Counted from the stretch's first letter, positions 1 through 8,211 are shown. The stretch: 64,000 nt of DNA from Planctomycetota bacterium (GCA_029259715.1 JAJDEP010000016.1:248001-312000); one strand, 5' to 3'. The notes: a model not told the origin generated them from the sequence alone. Numbers and translations: made by a program.

Positions 1-61
1 TCGGAGAGATTGCGATCACGAGCAGGGTCGCGAACGCCAGCACACGGATGCTCTTGTTCAT
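1..61 (-). CDS. N-terminus of a secreted or lipoprotein gene (partial)
   Basis: An ATG at 61-59 on the minus strand opens a frame that runs off the left edge. Only 20 residues are visible, beginning MNKSIRVLAF and continuing with a hydrophobic run, which looks like the n- and h-region of a signal peptide. A GGAG Shine-Dalgarno sequence lies 5 bases before the ATG. The mature protein is outside the window, so no function can be assigned. Confidence 0.6.
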   Translation of the reverse strand, partial: MNKSIRVLAFATLLVIAISP

Positions 62-362
62 GAGAACTCCAGACTCACGCCGCGCAGGGCGTGAACACCA
101 AGGAAGGGAGGAAGAAAGAGAGAGAGCCGAGAATGTTCGGGGGCGGCGCCATCCTAGGCGCAGATTCCGCGCCCGTGGTGCACTTCGCTGCGAAGAAAAA
201 GGGCTTTGTCCGAACTTCTCGGTTACTCGGAAGGAAGCCGCGCGTCGCCCATCTAGGTGCATTGTGTCTGCGCCTGCGTGACTTACGGAATCACCGGTGC
301 GGAAAGCGTTTTCGCTTCGATCGACGGGGTGATCGAAGGGGTGCCGAGGGAGCGTCGACGGC
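62..362. other. Intergenic region between acylphosphatase and the left-edge gene
   Basis: No convincing gene lies here. Next to position 100 there is a purine-rich stretch. A minus-strand TAGGAT hexamer (156-151) matches the -10 hexamers seen elsewhere in the window and could drive the left-edge gene, but no -35 is evident. A hairpin with 8-bp arms lies near 316-340, listed separately. Confidence 0.5.
316..340 (-). terminator. Possible hairpin terminator after acylphosphatase
   Basis: CTTCGATC and GATCGAAG form arms around an 8-9 base loop just past the acylphosphatase stop. Only short runs of pyrimidines follow on the minus strand, so an intrinsic terminator is possible but weakly supported. 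Confidence 0.3.
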
Positions 363-656
363 TCACCCGTGCGCGTCGGGGCGGATCTCGAAGGTCACGT
401 GATCAGCGCACGACTCGGCGCGCACGTCGAGAGCATCGACGCGCGCCGCGCTCGGTCCGCTCTGCATCCATTCGCGCAACGACGAGACGGCGTCGGGCGC
501 GCCCTCGATCCAGGCCTCGACCCGACCGTCGTCGAGATTGCGCACCCAACCGTGGACGCCCAGGGCGCGGGCCTGGCGTTGCGTTGACCAGCGGAAGGCG
601 ACGCCGTGCACACGCCCGCTGATGAACACGTGCAGGGCGCACGGCGGTGTGGTCAC
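363..656 (-). CDS. acyP: Acylphosphatase
   Basis: The product is 97 residues, the usual acylphosphatase length. These small cytoplasmic enzymes hydrolyse acyl phosphates such as carbamoyl phosphate and 1,3-bisphosphoglycerate. The signature GRVHGVAFR carries the phosphate-binding Arg22, and GWVRN carries the catalytic Asn40; the second Gly of the usual GVGFR is Ala here. I chose the GTG at 656 because the domain starts right after it and a GAGG sits about 8 bases upstream. The frame is open back to an ATG at 722, but that would overlap the upstream cupin gene. It is probably last in the HAD, peroxiredoxin, cupin, acylphosphatase transcription unit, 43 bases after the cupin gene. Confidence 0.85.
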   Translation of the reverse strand: MTTPPCALHVFISGRVHGVAFRWSTQRQARALGVHGWVRNLDDGRVEAWIEGAPDAVSSLREWMQSGPSAARVDALDVRAESCADHVTFEIRPDAHG

Positions 657-699
657 CCCGGAAGCCTCGCGGACGATGAGGGCTCGGCGGCGGATCCCG

Positions 700-1170
700 C
701 TACAACCACTCCATCTCGCCACCCGGCAGGAAGTAGGCGATGACCATGCGGCCGTCCTTGACGGTGGGCACGTGGGCCGAGCCGGGCGGGAACACCACCC
801 AGCCTTCGCCGTGTCCGTCGAACGTCGGCTCGCCCTCCACGGCGAAGCAGAGGTTCATCTCGCCGCGCACGTGTCGGTGTCCCGGCCCCGCGCCGGCCAT
901 CCAGACCACATCCACCGAGTGGCCGTGGGCCGAGCCCGAGGGCTTGATCACCCGGGAGTACTTCAGCTCGTTGGTGCCGCGGTCGCAGATGACGCCTTGC
1001 GCCACGGCGGAGGTGAGGGCCTCGCGTAACGCCTGGGCCTGCTCGCCGTCCGGTGGATAGGCGGCGGTGAGGGCGGCCACCGCGGCTTCCGGATCGGTGG
1101 GATCGCAGGCGACCACGGCCGCGAGGGGGCCCTCGAGCAGCCCATGGATGTCCTCGATGGTCGTCATCAC
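700..1170 (-). CDS. DUF4863-like cupin protein (4-hydroxylaminobenzoate lyase family)
   Basis: This is a 156-residue cytoplasmic protein. Its C-terminal half is a cupin with metal-ligand candidates His98, His100 and Glu104 in GHRHVRGE and His133 in PPGSAHVP. The helical N-terminal part and the phrase SVDVVWMAGAGPGHRH resemble DUF4863, the family containing the p-hydroxylaminobenzoate lyase PnbB. That recognition is from memory of the family and moderately sure; the substrate here is unknown. The start is GTG at 1170 or ATG at 1167; AAGGAG lies 5 or 8 bases upstream. It sits 55 bases after the selenoperoxiredoxin stop, and a 15-bp tandem duplication (1182-1211) fills that gap. Confidence 0.65.
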   Translation of the reverse strand: MMTTIEDIHGLLEGPLAAVVACDPTDPEAAVAALTAAYPPDGEQAQALREALTSAVAQGVICDRGTNELKYSRVIKPSGSAHGHSVDVVWMAGAGPGHRHVRGEMNLCFAVEGEPTFDGHGEGWVVFPPGSAHVPTVKDGRMVIAYFLPGGEMEWL

Positions 1171-1181
1171 CCGTGCTCCTT

Positions 1182-1211
1182 CACTCTTGCTGCAGGCACT
1201 CTTGCTGCAGG
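1182..1211. repeat. 15-bp tandem duplication between peroxiredoxin and cupin genes
   Basis: CACTCTTGCTGCAGG occurs twice back to back (1182-1196 and 1197-1211) in the 55-bp gap between the two genes, ending 12 bases from the cupin start codon. It contains a PstI-like CTGCAG in each unit. The function is unknown. Confidence 0.85.
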
Positions 1212-1225
1212 AATCGGCCCGGCGG

Positions 1226-1663
1226 TCAGGCCAGGCGCTTGATGGCCTCGGCCACGTGGCCGTCGATGTCCTTCACCTCGGTGGCCCACTCGATCTTGCC
1301 GTCGGTGCCGATGAGGTAGCTGATGCGCGCGGCGTACTTCGCGTCCGGCTTGGAGGCGGCGCCGTAGGCCAAGCCCAGGGCGCGGGTCGTGTCGCACAGC
1401 AGCGGGAACGGGAAGTCGAACTTCTCCGCGAAGGCGCGGTTCTCGGCCACCGTGTCGAAGGAGGCGCCGAGGATGGTGGCGTTGTCGCTGATCTCTTGGA
1501 CTCGGTCACGGAGCCCCTTGCCCTGGACTGTTCAGCCAGGGGTGTCGGCCTTGGGATAGAACCACAGCAGCACCTTGCGGCCGGCGAAGTCCTTCAGGCG
1601 CACAGTCTGGCCGGTGTGGTCCTGCAGTTCGAAGTCGGGCGCGGTGTCGCCGGGGCTCAACAT
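1226..1663 (-). CDS. bcp: Selenocysteine-containing thioredoxin-dependent peroxiredoxin (BCP/PrxQ type)
   Basis: The frame encodes 145 residues if the in-frame TGA at 1534-1532 is read as selenocysteine (residue 44). Residues 1-43 (MLSPGDTAPDFELQDHTGQT onward) end FYPKADTPG, and the next codon, TGA, falls exactly where BCP/PrxQ enzymes have the peroxidatic cysteine (TPGCT). After TGA the same frame continues TVQGKGLRDRVQEI and then the rest of the fold to a TGA at 1226. The resolving cysteine usually five residues later is absent; the Cys in PLLCD may substitute. These enzymes reduce hydroperoxides using thioredoxin. The ATG at 1663 has GAGGAG nine bases upstream and overlaps the HAD stop by 7 bp, suggesting coupled translation. 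The alternative is a nonsense or sequencing error of TGC/TGT. Confidence 0.85.
1498..1516 (-). promoter_or_regulatory. Candidate bacterial SECIS hairpin
   Basis: Starting 15 bases after the TGA codon, GGGCUC pairs with GAGUCC (one G-U pair) around the 7-base loop CGUGACC. The loop begins 21 bases after UGA and has G at its second position. That spacing and loop G fit the known bacterial SECIS consensus. A second possible hairpin, CCCUGG/CCAGGG, encloses the UGA itself. Folding was done by eye. Confidence 0.6.
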
Positions 1664-2328
1664 GGGTCGGCTCTCCTCTGGAGGTGCGGGGCGAGGGCGT
1701 CGGGTAATTCGGCCACGCCGTTGGCCAGGATGCGGTCGGACCCCGCGGCGCGCAACGACGACTCGCTGCCATGGCCGCCGAGGACGCCCCAGCAGGGCAT
1801 GCCGGCAGCGCGGGCGGCCTCCACGTCGGCGGTGGTATCCCCGATCATGAGGGCCTCGTGCGGGGCGAACCCCGTGCGTTCGAGCACCCAGAGCAGCAGG
1901 TCGGGGGCGGGCTTGGGGTGCTCGACACGGTCCCGGCCGGCGATGCAGGCGAAGGGCCCGTCGAGTCCGAGGTGGGCCAGGGTCTCGACGGCGCTCTGGG
2001 AATTCCGTGAGGTGGCGACGGCCAACACGAGGTCGGTGCGGGCCAGGGTCGCCAGGGTGCTCGCCGTCCCCGGCAGGACCTCGGTGCGCTCGGCCAGGGT
2101 GGGCAGCACCCGCGACCGGAAGCCGGCCTGGGTGGCCTGCGGGTCGGGCGAGCCCAGCTCCGCCCAGGTCTCGAGGGGCGGGTGGCCGATGCGGCTGCAG
2201 GCCCATGCGCGGTCGGGCAGCGGCAGGCCCTCGGCCGCGGCCTGCGCGAGGATCGCTTCCACGATCGGCTCGCTGCTGTCCACCAGCGTGCCGTCGAGGT
2301 CGAAGATCACGAGGCGCAGCGTGTCCAT
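1657..2328 (-). CDS. HAD-superfamily phosphatase (phosphoglycolate-phosphatase-like)
   Basis: A 223-residue HAD hydrolase. Motif I is DLDGT with nucleophile Asp10 and acid Asp12, motif II is ATSRN, motif III is the Lys of HPKPAPD, and motif IV is GDTTAD. The helical cap inserted after motif I is that of the Gph/PGMB-like subgroup, which acts on small phosphosugars or phosphoglycolate; the actual substrate cannot be read from the sequence. The ATG at 2328 is preceded by TACGAT ending 6 bases before it, so the mRNA is probably leaderless. The stop overlaps the start of the selenoperoxiredoxin by 7 bp, and this gene probably heads the four-gene unit. Confidence 0.85.
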   Translation of the reverse strand: MDTLRLVIFDLDGTLVDSSEPIVEAILAQAAAEGLPLPDRAWACSRIGHPPLETWAELGSPDPQATQAGFRSRVLPTLAERTEVLPGTASTLATLARTDLVLAVATSRNSQSAVETLAHLGLDGPFACIAGRDRVEHPKPAPDLLLWVLERTGFAPHEALMIGDTTADVEAARAAGMPCWGVLGGHGSESSLRAAGSDRILANGVAELPDALAPHLQRRADPC

Positions 2329-2334
2329 GGCCGC

Positions 2335-2340
2335 ATCGTA
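2335..2340 (-). promoter_or_regulatory. -10-like hexamer TACGAT, leaderless start of the HAD gene
   Basis: TACGAT followed by 6 bases and the ATG at 2328. The predicted transcription start falls on or next to the start codon. No -35 is recognisable. Confidence 0.5.
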
Positions 2341-2400
2341 GCGACTGCATCGCGCTGTTCGCGGGTGGGCATCCGCCCCGGTCCGGCGAGATCGGTGGGA

Positions 2401-2406
2401 TAGGAT
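2401..2406 (+). promoter_or_regulatory. -10-like hexamer TAGGAT, leaderless start of the 2414 gene
   Basis: TAGGAT is followed by 7 bases and the GTG start at 2414. The TACGAT of the divergent HAD gene lies 60 bp away, so the two genes are transcribed back to back. Confidence 0.5.
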
Positions 2407-2413
2407 AGGGGCG

Positions 2414-4270
2414 GTGAGGAGCTTGCTGAGATCGCCGCGGCTGCAGGGCGCGCTGCGCCTGTGGACCTGGCCCGAGGCGCCGTTGGCGCTCGTGTCGGTC
2501 GCGATGATCGAATTGCTCGGCCCCAACTCGGCCGACGACATCGCGGACATCCCGTTCGTGCTGGTGCTGCCGCTGCTGCTCATGCTGGGCTGCTCGGTGG
2601 TGCGCTATCGCGAGCTGCCCCTCACCCGGGCGATCCTGCGCCTCGCCTCGGCCTGGGGCGATCGCCTGCGGTCGCGGCTCGTGCTCAGCCTGGGCCTCGA
2701 CTTCCATCCCGACCGCCACCCGCGCCTGCCGGCCTTCCACGAGATGCACCGGCTCGTCGCGGTGCTGACCCTCGCGGCGCTGGCGGTGTTCCCCGCGCCG
2801 GGGCTCGCGCGCGAGCTGCTGGCCGGGCTGCGCGAGCACTTCCTCTACACCGGCTACGCCGTCGCGTTGTGCGTGGTGTGGGCGGCGCTGCTGATCGGCA
2901 TCGCGGTGCAGGTGCCGGCCATCGTCCTCGACGCCCTCGAGGTGGTGAAGGGCCGCATGCCCTACATCGGCTTCACCCGCATCGCCGTGGTCGTGGGCTT
3001 CATGGTGGTCGTGACCATCGGGCTGGTGCTGGCCGACCACTTCGTCGGGCTGCAAGGCTGCCTGTGGGCCCTGGCCGTGGCCTGCCTGCTGCCGAACCTG
3101 TTGCGGCCCGTCGAGCCGCGCTCGGGGCCGTGGCTCAACATCGCCCTGGGCCGCGACGCATCGCCGCGCACCTCCAGCCTCTCCGACGTGATCGGCTGCG
3201 TGCACCGGCTGGTGGCGCTCGAGTCGTTCATCATCGTGGCGCTGCTCATGCCCGCCGGTGCGGCGGTGGGGACCGTGGTCGATGTGGGTCCCTTCCCGGT
3301 GACGGACCTGCTGCTGCGGGTCTACGGCTGGTCGGCGGCGTGGTTGCTCACCGGCGGCGCGGCCCTGGCGGTGATCGAGTTCAACCGCCGCCGTCGCCGC
3401 TCCGATCCGGCGTTCCCGCGACAGCGCGTGCTGTGGGCCCTGCCGGGACCCGAGGCGGACGTGCTGCGCGGCGAGCAGGCTGCGGTCGCGGCCTCCGGTT
3501 GGCAGCTCGTCATCGACAACGAGATCCCCGGCCCCGAGGAGGCGGACCTGCTGGTCGGTGCGCCCGAGGCCCTCGCGCCGGTGGGTGCGGTGCCCCTCGT
3601 GAAGGTGCCGCCGGCCCTCTTCGTCATGACCGATCAGGGCGGCCAGGTCCTCGAGCAGGCTGACGAGCAAGACAAGTCACGCCGCGCCCGCGAGCGCATC
3701 GAGCACCTGCTGCTGAGCACCCGGCCGCACCTGGGTGAGCGCGGCGAGGGCACCTTCCTGGTGCCGCACTGCTGGCTGGTGGTGGGCCTGACCCGCGACG
3801 ACGAGCGCGGCAGCCTCGACCGCCCGCCGACCATGACCTTCGGCCAGTCGTACCAGGCCATGCTCGGGACGCGCCTGCGCCGCTACCTGCACGAGGTCAT
3901 GAGCCGCTCGGGCCTCGACGTGATCTACATCGAGGACGCGGTGAAGCCCAAGGAGGTCGGCGACGTGCTCGCCCGCATCTTCGACCGCCACGTGCGCCGG
4001 GTGGTGCCGCCGGAGGTCGGCGAGGCGGACTTCATCGGGCTGCAGGGTCTGCGGGTGGTGCTGCACGACGTCGATCCCGAGGTCGAGTCGTTGACCGAGG
4101 TGGACGCCCACGTGACCCGTCACGCCATCTCCCGCGCGCGCATCCTGATCATCGGGCGCGACAAGGGCGATGACGGTGACGACGACGACCCGCCGTCCGA
4201 AGGCGAGTCGGGCGACCTGTGGCTGCGCGAGTCGCTGCGGCGCCTGTTCCCGCGCCTGCAACCGGTCTAG
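2414..4270 (+). CDS. Polytopic membrane protein of unknown function with soluble C-terminal domain
   Basis: I do not recognise the family. The 618-residue protein has about seven predicted membrane segments (roughly 46-63, 112-130, 146-170, 188-208, 210-228, 268-290 and 303-322). A basic stretch, NRRRRRS, follows, then a soluble domain of almost 300 residues that by charge should be cytoplasmic. That domain has alternating strand and helix character and ends in an acidic patch (GDDGDDDDPP) before an amphipathic tail. The GTG start at 2414 is supported by a TAGGAT hexamer 7 bases upstream. The stop overlaps the stop of the convergent gene at 4267 by 4 bp, so there is no room for a terminator between them. 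Confidence 0.75.
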   Translation: MRSLLRSPRLQGALRLWTWPEAPLALVSVAMIELLGPNSADDIADIPFVLVLPLLLMLGCSVVRYRELPLTRAILRLASAWGDRLRSRLVLSLGLDFHPDRHPRLPAFHEMHRLVAVLTLAALAVFPAPGLARELLAGLREHFLYTGYAVALCVVWAALLIGIAVQVPAIVLDALEVVKGRMPYIGFTRIAVVVGFMVVVTIGLVLADHFVGLQGCLWALAVACLLPNLLRPVEPRSGPWLNIALGRDASPRTSSLSDVIGCVHRLVALESFIIVALLMPAGAAVGTVVDVGPFPVTDLLLRVYGWSAAWLLTGGAALAVIEFNRRRRRSDPAFPRQRVLWALPGPEADVLRGEQAAVAASGWQLVIDNEIPGPEEADLLVGAPEALAPVGAVPLVKVPPALFVMTDQGGQVLEQADEQDKSRRARERIEHLLLSTRPHLGERGEGTFLVPHCWLVVGLTRDDERGSLDRPPTMTFGQSYQAMLGTRLRRYLHEVMSRSGLDVIYIEDAVKPKEVGDVLARIFDRHVRRVVPPEVGEADFIGLQGLRVVLHDVDPEVESLTEVDAHVTRHAISRARILIIGRDKGDDGDDDDPPSEGESGDLWLRESLRRLFPRLQPV

Positions 4271-7200
4271 CGGCCGGCCTCCTCGATCGCGCCGACCTCC
4301 CCGAGAGGCTCCTCGGGCAGGGGCGCGAAGGTGAGCTCGAAGTGTTCGCCGGGCTGCGAGATGGTCTGTCGCACCGCGTCGAACTCCACGTCGAGCCCGG
4401 TGCTCAGGTAGAAGTCGTAGTCGCCGGGTCCGACCTGATCGAGGGTGAACACCTCGCCGTTCTCGACGCGGGTCGACTCGGCGTGTCCGCCGTTGGCGTC
4501 GCGGGCGATGAGCCACATCCAATCGGGCTCGTCCTCGATGCCGACGATGTTGACCACGCCGGTCACCTCGAAGGCCAGGGACAGGCGCAGCTCGAGCGAG
4601 CGCACCGTCTGCAATTCGCGCACCTCGAAGGGCTCGGAGGTGGCGGTGGTGAAGCCGTCGAGCTCGGCCCGCAGCACGTAGGTGCCGGCGGACACCGTGT
4701 CGAAGCGGAAGCTGCCGTCCTCGAGGGTGAGCGTCTCGGACCGGTTGAACCACACGGTCTCGCCGTCGGGATCCTGGGGCGTGGCGGTGACCTGCGCCGA
4801 CTTGAGGCGCCGCCCGTCCGCGTCGGCGCGCACGCGGCCCTCGATGGTGCCCGTCGACAACGACACCGACAGGCGGCGGTGTTCGTCGGGCTCGAGCTGC
4901 AGCTTCTCGCTCGAGACGCCCTGGAACATGCGCAGCGTCGTGCCGCCCTCGGCGAAGGTGACGGTGTTCTCGCCGGCCGCGACGATGCCGAGATCGAAGG
5001 TGCCGTCGCCGGCGACCACGGCTGAGCGTCGCACCTCGCCCCAGCAGCGCACCTTCCAGCCCTCGGCAGGGCGACCGTTGACGCTGAGCCGGCCGCTGAT
5101 CGAGGCCGTCTCCATGTCCTCCAATTCGCTGCCGATGATGAGCACCGCGGGCACCTCGCCCTCGGGCGGCACCTCGACGTCGGCCGAGGCCAGCGGCGTG
5201 TTCACGAAGGCCTCGACGATGGAGGGGAAGCCGCTCACGGCCTGCATGCGGTCGAGCACCACGAGGTTCACCAACCCCGGTTCGACGTGGGTGAAGGTGA
5301 AGGTGCCGTCGGGCGCCGTCACCGTCACGCGGGGCACGAGCGCGTCGCCCTGGGTTTCCTGCTTGTCCTCGCGGCCGAGGGCCACCATGAGCGGCTCGGC
5401 GGGGGGCGCGCCGTTCTCGAAGGTCTCGCCGAGGATCGTGCCGCCGCCGTGCAGGAGCACCACCAGCGGCTCCTCGGCGGGCACCTCGACTTCGGCGGAC
5501 GTCATGGCGAGGCCGGGGTGCAGCACGCGCACGATGTAGTCACCGGCTTCGATGCGCGGCAGCTCGACCAGGCCGGCGAAGTCGGTGCGGCCCGAGGTGA
5601 AGGGCGCCTCGCGGCCGCCCTCGGCCGGCCAGACCTCCACCATGGCGTACTCGACGGGGGACTCGTCGGCCACGCGCAGGGTCTGGACGGTGAGGCGGTT
5701 GGCCGTGCGCATGGTCAGCTCGAGGCTTGCGTCGGCCTCGGTCAGGTCGACGATGTCGTGGACCAGGGCGTGGCGTTCGGTCATGGCGCTCACGCGCCAG
5801 CGGAAGGGATCGAGGTCCTTGATCACGTACGTCCCCGGCACCTCCTGTGTGGTGCGGTCGTCGAGGCGATGGCTCGGCAGCACGTAGGCCGGGACGAACT
5901 GGTCCCAGTTGTCCTCTTCGCCCACCAGCGCCAGGCCGAAGAGCGACGCGTCGACGATGGGCCGCTCGTCCTCGTCCTGCAACACCACGGTCAGGTCGCG
6001 CCCGCCCGGGATCTTGAGCACCAGCTCGGCGCCGTCCGGGGCGAGGTCGAACAGGTGCGTGAATTCGATGGCGTCGACGGTCTTCACCGCCGCGCTGAAC
6101 ACGCCGGGGCGCAGGCCCTCGACGACGAAGCGGCCCTCGCCGTCGGAGTTGACCGACGGCTGCAGGATCGTCGCCGTGATGGGCAGTCCGGGCACGTTGG
6201 TGCCGAGCATGACCGTGGCGTCGACGATGGGCTCGTCGTCGTCGTCCACGACACGGCCCGCGACGCTGAGCGCGTCGGCCATGGACAGGGTGCCGATGTC
6301 ACGGGTGCCGCCGGGGGCGCCGGTGGGGAACGGCCCGTCGGCCATGGTCAGGTGCCGGCTGTCGTCGAGCACCAGGGTGGCCAGGCCAGGCTGCACGCCG
6401 CTGACCGCAAAGCGCCCGTCCTCGTCGGTGGTGGTCTGGGGGATGGGCAGGCGGTCGAGCAGCCGCGACATGGAGGCCGTGGGCATGAACTGCAGCGCCC
6501 GCCCCGCGCCCATCTCGTCCTCGGCGTTGACCAGGATGCCGCCGCCCGGGCGGTAGTCGAACACCGGCAGCCCCGTGACCACGAAGGGATGGTCGACGTC
6601 GGTGGAGCGCACGCGCACGCCGGGGATGGGCGCGCCGCGCGCGTCGACGACGACGCCGGTGAGCGTGACGCTGAGCGGCAGGACGATGTCGCCGATGTCC
6701 CGGTCCGCGCCGGAGGCGGGCGTGGTGTCGAGCAGCTTGAGCAGGTTCCGGGGGCCACCCGGGTCGACCACGACGAGGCCGCCCGTGCGCGGCTCGAGGT
6801 CTTCGATGCGGAAGGTGCCGTCGTCCTGGGTGAGGGCGTGTCCCTGGATCAGGTCGAGGTCGCGCACACGGTCGTCGTCGAGGTAGCGCGCGTCCCGCGG
6901 CACCTGGAAGGTCGAGAGGCGGCCGCCGACGATCTCGACGCGCAGGTCGGCGACGGGCGTGCCGTTCTCCTCGATGACCCGGCCGATGACGGCGCCGAGG
7001 GCGCGCCGGTACGAGGCGGGCATCTCCGTGGGCCCGGCTGCGGTCGGGCCGGGAACGGCGACGGGGATCGACGCGGCCAGGGGCTTGATGTCGGTGCGGC
7101 GCTCGGCGGCGGGCGTGTCGCGGGTGGGTGTGGCGGGCTGCTCGATGGCGGGCACGGCGACATCGGTGTCGTCGTCCACCGAGACGAACAGGTCGGCCAG

Positions 7201-7275
7201 CAACCAGCCGAGCACGCCGAGCACCACGAGGGCGACGACGGCGACGGCGATGGTGATCCGGCGGTCCTTCATCAC
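4267..7275 (-). CDS. Membrane-anchored carboxypeptidase-regulatory-like repeat protein
   Basis: The 1002-residue protein has one N-terminal membrane anchor (about residues 7-31) and a long extracytoplasmic region made of repeated beta-sandwich modules of the carboxypeptidase regulatory (CarboxypepD_reg/SdrD B) type. The modules are recognisable by recurring phrases such as ISGRLSVNGRPA, VEGRVRADADG and SVAGRVVDDDDEPI, followed by DGTF or DGRF and a GLRPG or VEPG turn. Such proteins are structural or ligand-binding parts of the cell surface in Planctomycetota and relatives; no catalytic motif is visible. The start is GTG 7275 or ATG 7272. A TAACCT hexamer about 45 bp upstream is a possible -10. 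The stop overlaps the convergent gene by 4 bp. Confidence 0.8.
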   Translation of the reverse strand: MMKDRRITIAVAVVALVVLGVLGWLLADLFVSVDDDTDVAVPAIEQPATPTRDTPAAERRTDIKPLAASIPVAVPGPTAAGPTEMPASYRRALGAVIGRVIEENGTPVADLRVEIVGGRLSTFQVPRDARYLDDDRVRDLDLIQGHALTQDDGTFRIEDLEPRTGGLVVVDPGGPRNLLKLLDTTPASGADRDIGDIVLPLSVTLTGVVVDARGAPIPGVRVRSTDVDHPFVVTGLPVFDYRPGGGILVNAEDEMGAGRALQFMPTASMSRLLDRLPIPQTTTDEDGRFAVSGVQPGLATLVLDDSRHLTMADGPFPTGAPGGTRDIGTLSMADALSVAGRVVDDDDEPIVDATVMLGTNVPGLPITATILQPSVNSDGEGRFVVEGLRPGVFSAAVKTVDAIEFTHLFDLAPDGAELVLKIPGGRDLTVVLQDEDERPIVDASLFGLALVGEEDNWDQFVPAYVLPSHRLDDRTTQEVPGTYVIKDLDPFRWRVSAMTERHALVHDIVDLTEADASLELTMRTANRLTVQTLRVADESPVEYAMVEVWPAEGGREAPFTSGRTDFAGLVELPRIEAGDYIVRVLHPGLAMTSAEVEVPAEEPLVVLLHGGGTILGETFENGAPPAEPLMVALGREDKQETQGDALVPRVTVTAPDGTFTFTHVEPGLVNLVVLDRMQAVSGFPSIVEAFVNTPLASADVEVPPEGEVPAVLIIGSELEDMETASISGRLSVNGRPAEGWKVRCWGEVRRSAVVAGDGTFDLGIVAAGENTVTFAEGGTTLRMFQGVSSEKLQLEPDEHRRLSVSLSTGTIEGRVRADADGRRLKSAQVTATPQDPDGETVWFNRSETLTLEDGSFRFDTVSAGTYVLRAELDGFTTATSEPFEVRELQTVRSLELRLSLAFEVTGVVNIVGIEDEPDWMWLIARDANGGHAESTRVENGEVFTLDQVGPGDYDFYLSTGLDVEFDAVRQTISQPGEHFELTFAPLPEEPLGEVGAIEEAGR

Positions 7276-7347
7276 GGGGCTCGCGGCGCGAAAGCGCGGA
7301 GGGCGGAGGCGCTCACGAGGTTAGCGTTCCCATGTGACGGGCATGTG

Positions 7348-8211
7348 TCAGCCGGGGGGCGTGGCCTGATCCGACGTCCACCCCTCGAGATCGCGATCGG
7401 CCATCAGGGCGACGAACTCGGCGCAGAGCGCCGGAGGACCGGCGATGAGCGTGCGCGTCGTCGCGTCGACCTCGCCCCCGGCGGCGGTCATGACGGCGCC
7501 CCCGGCCTCGCGCACGACGACTAGGCCGCCGACGATGTCGAGCATGCGCTGCGGCGTGCCGCGGCCCACCACCAGCAGGTCGGCCTCGCCGTCGGCGAGC
7601 AGGCCGAGGTCGAGCGCGATGGAGCCCATGCAGCGGATCTTGCGGATGTTCCAGAGCAGCGTCTGCAACACGTCGGGGATGGAGACGAGGGGCCCGCGGC
7701 GCGAGAGGTGTGCGATGACCATGGCGTCGCCCAAACCCGGTGTGGGCGCCACGGTGGCGTCGCGGGTGCCCTGGGCGTCGCGCACCCGCGCGCCGCCGCC
7801 GCGGTGCGCGCTCCAGGTCTTGTCGCGCACGATGTCGTGCACCACACCCACCACCGGTTCGCCGTCGACGACCAGCCCCGCCGTGACCGAGACATAGGGG
7901 ATGCCGCGCAGGTGGTTGGCGCTGCCGTCGATGGGGTCGATGAACCATTGGTGGTGGCCGTCCCCCGGCACCGGGTCGCAGTCCTCGACGATGAGCCCGT
8001 GGCCGGGGAAGGCCCCGGTGAAGGCCTCGATCAGGGCGGCGCCGGCGATCAGGTCGTCGACGGTGTGGACCTGGGTGTGGCTGGCCCAGTGGTGGTCGCT
8101 CATGGCTCCGCCCAGGCTGGGGGCCACCAGTGTGCGGGCGACCTCCACCAGCAATTCGGAGGCCTTGCGCTCGATGGCGGCGAGATCGAGGGCGGCGGAG
8201 GGGGGGCTCAT
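7348..8211 (-). CDS. Inositol-monophosphatase-family phosphatase
   Basis: A 287-residue cytoplasmic enzyme of the lithium-sensitive phosphatase fold (inositol monophosphatase, CysQ, HisN). The metal-binding motif is WFIDPIDGSANH (residues 89-100), with Ser where Thr is usual. The preceding acidic pair is Glu76-Asp77, and the C-terminal motif is reduced to MLDIVGG plus EAGG, in place of WDxxAG. The family removes phosphate from inositol phosphate, histidinol phosphate, fructose bisphosphate or PAP; context does not decide. It is divergent from the small lipoprotein gene at 8293, and a minus-strand TAGAAT (8281-8276) overlaps that gene's -10. Confidence 0.8.
   Translation of the reverse strand: MSPPSAALDLAAIERKASELLVEVARTLVAPSLGGAMSDHHWASHTQVHTVDDLIAGAALIEAFTGAFPGHGLIVEDCDPVPGDGHHQWFIDPIDGSANHLRGIPYVSVTAGLVVDGEPVVGVVHDIVRDKTWSAHRGGGARVRDAQGTRDATVAPTPGLGDAMVIAHLSRRGPLVSIPDVLQTLLWNIRKIRCMGSIALDLGLLADGEADLLVVGRGTPQRMLDIVGGLVVVREAGGAVMTAAGGEVDATTRTLIAGPPALCAEFVALMADRDLEGWTSDQATPPG

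Noticed and set aside
1532..1534. The TGA in the peroxiredoxin as a sequencing error or pseudogene
   Set aside because: It cannot be excluded, but its exact position at the catalytic cysteine, intact sequence on both sides, the coupled start and the downstream hairpin make selenocysteine more likely.
1532..3670. A 712-codon open frame on the minus strand ending at the TGA of the peroxiredoxin
   Set aside because: Only its last 43 codons are the peroxiredoxin. The rest is the low-complexity, Arg/His/Gln-rich antisense of the 2414-4270 gene and of the HAD gene.
5287..7524. A 745-codon plus-strand frame
   Set aside because: It is antisense to the carboxypeptidase-regulatory repeat protein and is composed of Gly/His/Ala/Val-rich shadow sequence.
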